Assembly (NCBI GenBank): GCA_012729875.1 | Contig: JAAYCC010000010.1 | Span: forward strand, 1 to 8,462 | Direction: 5' to 3' | DNA length: 8,462 nt | DNA from: Clostridiales bacterium | GTDB taxonomy: Bacteria > Bacillota > Clostridia > Oscillospirales > Oscillospiraceae | Notes under the pieces: model-generated | Told to the model about the DNA's origin: nothing | What the model saw: the letters and a program-made list of their open reading frames with translations, nothing else | The model's database searches: none | Position numbers and translations under genes: made by a program | In this document: one piece after another, positions 6,203 to 8,462 of the stretch | How positions within the stretch are numbered: the stretch's first letter is position 1 | Layout: every line of letters starts with the position of its first letter

Positions 6203-6231
6203 TTGAATACATTGAATAAAAGTGATACACT
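6203..6231 (+). promoter_or_regulatory. Candidate sigma-A promoter of the V-ATPase operon
   Basis: TTGAAT (6203-6208, 4 of 6) is followed by a 17-nt spacer and TACACT (6226-6231, 4 of 6). It is 38 nt before the first start codon of the operon and just downstream of the palindrome. The boxes are imperfect, which would fit a regulated or activated promoter, but the match is moderate. Confidence 0.55.
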
Positions 6232-6269
6232 ACTGTGACAGCAGAATGTGGAACGAAAGAGGGATGTTC

Positions 6270-6593
6270 ATGACAGCTATTGAAATACTCCACACAATAG
6301 TGGATACAGACAAAAATGCGCGCTCCATATACGCTGGGGCTACGGAGCTCCGCGACAGCTTCTATGCGTATGTTGCCGAGCATGTCGAGTACATCCGGAA
6401 AGAGCGCTTCGCAGAGGCCGACAGACAGATTGCCGAGGCCGACAAAAATGCAAAAATCAAGGCTGAAGAGGCAATAAGAGAACTGGATGCAAAGCTCTGT
6501 ACAGAGCTTTCAGAGGCCCGGGAACACTATGAAAGCAAAAAGGATGCGGTCGTAGAAAAAATATTCAAACTGGCGGTGGATGTTGATGCTTAA
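6270..6593 (+). CDS. V-type ATP synthase peripheral stalk subunit (G/H-like coiled coil)
   Basis: A 107-residue, charged, Ala/Glu/Lys-rich protein with no membrane segment. Residues about 38-95 ('EHVEYIRKERFAEADRQIAEADKNAKIKAEEAIREL...') read as a continuous long helix with heptad-like spacing, as in the G/H (AhaH or NtpF-like) stalk subunits that pair with subunit E to brace the V1 head. The role is assigned from this shape plus its place as first gene, overlapping subunit C; the primary sequence is not diagnostic. Two in-frame ATGs occur, at 6264 and 6270. GAGGG ends at 6263, touching the first and 6 nt before the second, so 6270 is chosen. A longer reading frame from GTG 6222 would begin inside the predicted -10 box and is rejected. 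Confidence 0.7.
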   Translation: MTAIEILHTIVDTDKNARSIYAGATELRDSFYAYVAEHVEYIRKERFAEADRQIAEADKNAKIKAEEAIRELDAKLCTELSEAREHYESKKDAVVEKIFKLAVDVDA

Positions 6594-7611
6594 GGCAACA
6601 ATGCGCTACGGCGCCGTCCGGGCCAAGGTTATGGCTATGCAGGGGAAATTGCTCACTGAGGATGATTTTTCCCGCCTCTGCGAATGTACCGGGCTTTCGG
6701 ACATCGTCTCGTATCTGCGCGGGCATAAGGGCTGGGGTGATATAATCGCGGAGCTGCCCACGCCCGTCACGCCGGACAGACTTGTACGAGCGGTTTCCGA
6801 AAGAGTCTGGCGTGAGAGCGAAAAGCTCTACCGATTTTCCAATATTGACGATAAGACTTTCCTGCGTTTTTCCCTTTGCCGGGGTGAATACACGCTTATA
6901 CTTGCCGCGATGAGGCGTCTAATCTCGGAGGATTCAGGTGGAGATGAAGCGGCTTACGGTTTTTACAGAATCAAGAGTTCGGTTGATACAACGGCCTTGG
7001 CCACCTGCAAAAACTGGGAGGAGCTGCTGGATGCGGTATCCGGAAGCATCTTTGAAGGCGGGCTGCGAAAGCTTACCGCAGATCCCGATACACGGCTGCC
7101 TAACTACAGGGAGGCCAGTGTGCTTCTGGAAAACACCTACTACCGCGAAGTGTTTTCATACATCAGCAAAAAATACGCGGGGCTTGGGAAAATGCAGCTT
7201 GAGGAGCTGCTGGGCAGAGAGGCCGACCTCTTGAATATAATAAGCCTTTTGAGACTGCAGCGCTATTTTCCCGGCTCTCTTGAAAAGGCGGACAGGCTCC
7301 TTATTCCGATACACTACCGGCTCAGTCCTGCTCTTACGGAGGCTATTATCCGCGCGCGAAATGAGGCGGAAGCTTTGGAGCTGCTCAAAAAATCAAAATA
7401 TGGGCAGAGCTTTTCAGACATCAGCGGCAGCAGACTGGAGTCTGTCTATGAAAACGCGATGTCCGGTTTCTGCCGCAAGCTTATAAGGGTGGCAGAGCCG
7501 AGCGTCTGTACGGCGCAGGCCTATCTTGCCCTTAAGGAGATAGAGTGCAAAAGGCTTTTACGGGTCATTGAAGCCGTCAAATGCGGTATCGACCCGGAAA
7601 AAGCCCTCTAG
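6580..7611 (+). CDS. ntpC: V-type ATP synthase subunit C (d/AC39 family)
   Basis: Subunit C sits at the end of the central rotor shaft and links it to the membrane ring of the V/A-type ATP synthase. The 343-residue, mainly helical protein shows the family N-terminus 'MRYGAVRAKVMAMQGKLLTEDDF' pattern, repeated helical units with 'LP...ENTYYREVFSYISKKY', and the C-terminal 'AYLALKEIECKRLLRVIEAVKCGI' block typical of the AC39 family. It overlaps the stalk subunit gene by 14 nt, which suggests translational coupling. Three in-frame ATGs lie at 6580, 6586 and 6601. GGTGG before 6580 is best placed for 6586, and an AAGG suits 6601, so the true N-terminus may be 2 or 7 residues shorter. It is followed after 22 nt by subunit I. 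Confidence 0.92.
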   Translation: MLMLKATMRYGAVRAKVMAMQGKLLTEDDFSRLCECTGLSDIVSYLRGHKGWGDIIAELPTPVTPDRLVRAVSERVWRESEKLYRFSNIDDKTFLRFSLCRGEYTLILAAMRRLISEDSGGDEAAYGFYRIKSSVDTTALATCKNWEELLDAVSGSIFEGGLRKLTADPDTRLPNYREASVLLENTYYREVFSYISKKYAGLGKMQLEELLGREADLLNIISLLRLQRYFPGSLEKADRLLIPIHYRLSPALTEAIIRARNEAEALELLKKSKYGQSFSDISGSRLESVYENAMSGFCRKLIRVAEPSVCTAQAYLALKEIECKRLLRVIEAVKCGIDPEKAL

Positions 7612-7620
7612 ATATACCTT

Positions 7621-7628
7621 TAAGGAGG
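7621..7628 (+). promoter_or_regulatory. Strong ribosome binding site of subunit I
   Basis: TAAGGAGG lies 5 nt before the ATG at 7634, the best Shine-Dalgarno match in the window, and fixes the start of the gene that runs off the right edge. Confidence 0.9.
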
Positions 7629-7633
7629 TCTCT

Positions 7634-8462
7634 ATGTCAGTTGAGTCTATGACAATGGTTACCGTATCCGGACCTAAGGATATGATAGATACCGCTATAC
7701 AGAAGCTGGTCATAAACCGGCAGTTCCATCCGGAGAACGCAATTACTGAGATGTCCGGAGTGAGACATCTGCTTCCCTTCGACCTAGCGAACCCATATTC
7801 AGTGCATCTGGCAAAGGCCGACGATCTGGCGGAGAAAATGGGTATAAAGCTATGCTACCGCGACTTTACGGACTGTAATTACAGCATAGATGAAGTTTCA
7901 GCATACCTCGACGGGCTGAATGCGCGCTTTGAGGCAAACCGCGGCGAGCGCGATATAAAGGCGGCGGCCGTGCAGAACGACGCTGTCCTGAGCGAACAGC
8001 TCAAGCACTTCGCCGCCTTTGATATCGAGCTGGGCAGCCTTTTTGAGCTGCGCTATGTAAAACTGCGCTTTGGCCGTATACCGCAGGACGTTTTCGACGG
8101 TGTCGCCTCTCTTATGAATACCCGGACTGATGTCTACTACATCGAATCGGGAAGAGCCCAACGCTGGGTCTACGGAGCCTACTGCGTGCTCCCGCACGAT
8201 TATACCAAGGTTGACGCTATCTTTGCCTCCTACGGCTTTGAACGCATCCGCATCAACATAAGCGACGAAGAGGATGCCGAGACCGCAAACGAGGCTATTG
8301 AGCGCATAAAGCAGGAGGCTAAGGATGCGGAAAAGAGGATAGGGGAGCTGGACGCTCTGCACAGAGAGATGATCTCACAGGAGCGGGACAAGCTTCTCGC
8401 GGTATATTCATGGCTTAAGTTCATGGGCGAATCTTTCGACCTGAGGTGTTATGCCGGACAGC
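7634..8462 (+). CDS. ntpI: V-type ATP synthase subunit I (a subunit), N-terminal part
   Basis: Subunit I (116-kDa family) is the stator and ion-channel half of the membrane sector. The frame is open from ATG 7634 to the window edge, 276 full codons with no stop. It starts 'MSVESMTMVTVSGPKDMIDTAIQKLV' and continues 'FHPENAITEMSGVRHLLPF', the usual opening of clostridial subunit I proteins. The visible part is the cytoplasmic domain: alpha/beta segments, then a long helical stretch at about 85-125 and another at about 213-260 ('NEAIERIKQEAKDAEKRIGELDALHREM') that form the coiled-coil arm. The membrane half, with the key arginine, lies beyond the window. It follows subunit C by 22 nt. The remaining genes (K, F, E, A, B, D in some order) are expected downstream, by analogy with other clostridial operons. 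Confidence 0.93.
   Translation, partial: MSVESMTMVTVSGPKDMIDTAIQKLVINRQFHPENAITEMSGVRHLLPFDLANPYSVHLAKADDLAEKMGIKLCYRDFTDCNYSIDEVSAYLDGLNARFEANRGERDIKAAAVQNDAVLSEQLKHFAAFDIELGSLFELRYVKLRFGRIPQDVFDGVASLMNTRTDVYYIESGRAQRWVYGAYCVLPHDYTKVDAIFASYGFERIRINISDEEDAETANEAIERIKQEAKDAEKRIGELDALHREMISQERDKLLAVYSWLKFMGESFDLRCYAGQ

Noticed and set aside
6222..6269. Upstream extension of the stalk subunit from GTG 6222
   Set aside because: It starts within the predicted promoter -10 region and lacks a ribosome site, while GAGGG correctly spaced for ATG 6270 is present.
7898..8362. A 154-codon minus-strand reading frame opposite subunit I
   Set aside because: The plus strand encodes a clear V-ATPase subunit I with a TAAGGAGG site; the antisense product has no recognisable family.
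1..8462. Mobile element, CRISPR, toxin-antitoxin or defence system
   Set aside because: No transposase, integrase, terminal repeats, regularly spaced repeats or toxin-like small gene pairs were seen on either strand. All genes fit conserved chromosomal functions.

Overview
The window looks like ordinary chromosome from an endospore-forming, fairly GC-rich Clostridia member, possibly Oscillospiraceae-like. The reasons are the sporulation gene spoIIR, the MEP-pathway kinase IspE, an archaeal-type phosphoglycerate mutase-like protein, a V-type (A/V) ATP synthase operon, and a DUF4358 protein typical of Clostridia. I see no phage, insertion sequence, CRISPR array, tRNA or rRNA. All complete genes appear intact.

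Layout: (1) 1-261 (+) is the 3' end of a DUF4358-type gene. It converges through a shared bidirectional hairpin terminator (276-308) on a minus-strand P-type IIA cation ATPase (2974-326). (2) The ATPase leader holds a complete yybP-ykoY-type manganese riboswitch: promoter 3147-3175, three-helix aptamer 3042-3136, and an intrinsic terminator 3011-3047 whose 5' arm overlaps the 3' strand of aptamer helix P1. This predicts that the switch turns on with Mn2+ and controls transcription. (3) Upstream, also on the minus strand, is a run of apgM-like (6009-4777), ispE (4735-3863) and spoIIR (3789-3172), with a sigma-A-like promoter before apgM and a sigma-F-like promoter before spoIIR. (4) 6010-6269 is an AT-rich divergent intergenic region holding a perfect 34-bp palindrome (6152-6185) and promoters for both sides. 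(5) From 6270 (+) a V-type ATP synthase operon begins: a coiled-coil peripheral stalk subunit, subunit C, and the N-terminal 276 residues of subunit I, cut by the window edge.

How the parts fit: the ATPase probably exports Mn2+ and/or Ca2+ when the riboswitch senses excess Mn2+. SpoIIR is the forespore signal that activates SpoIIGA to process pro-sigma-E. IspE and the mutase-like protein are housekeeping metabolism. The V-ATPase couples ATP to H+ or Na+ movement. The most interesting point is regulatory. spoIIR has no visible terminator of its own, and its stop codon lies inside the -35 box of the riboswitch promoter. Sporulation transcripts would therefore run into the Mn2+ riboswitch and be stopped or passed on to the ATPase depending on Mn2+. 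I found no clearly new multi-gene system.
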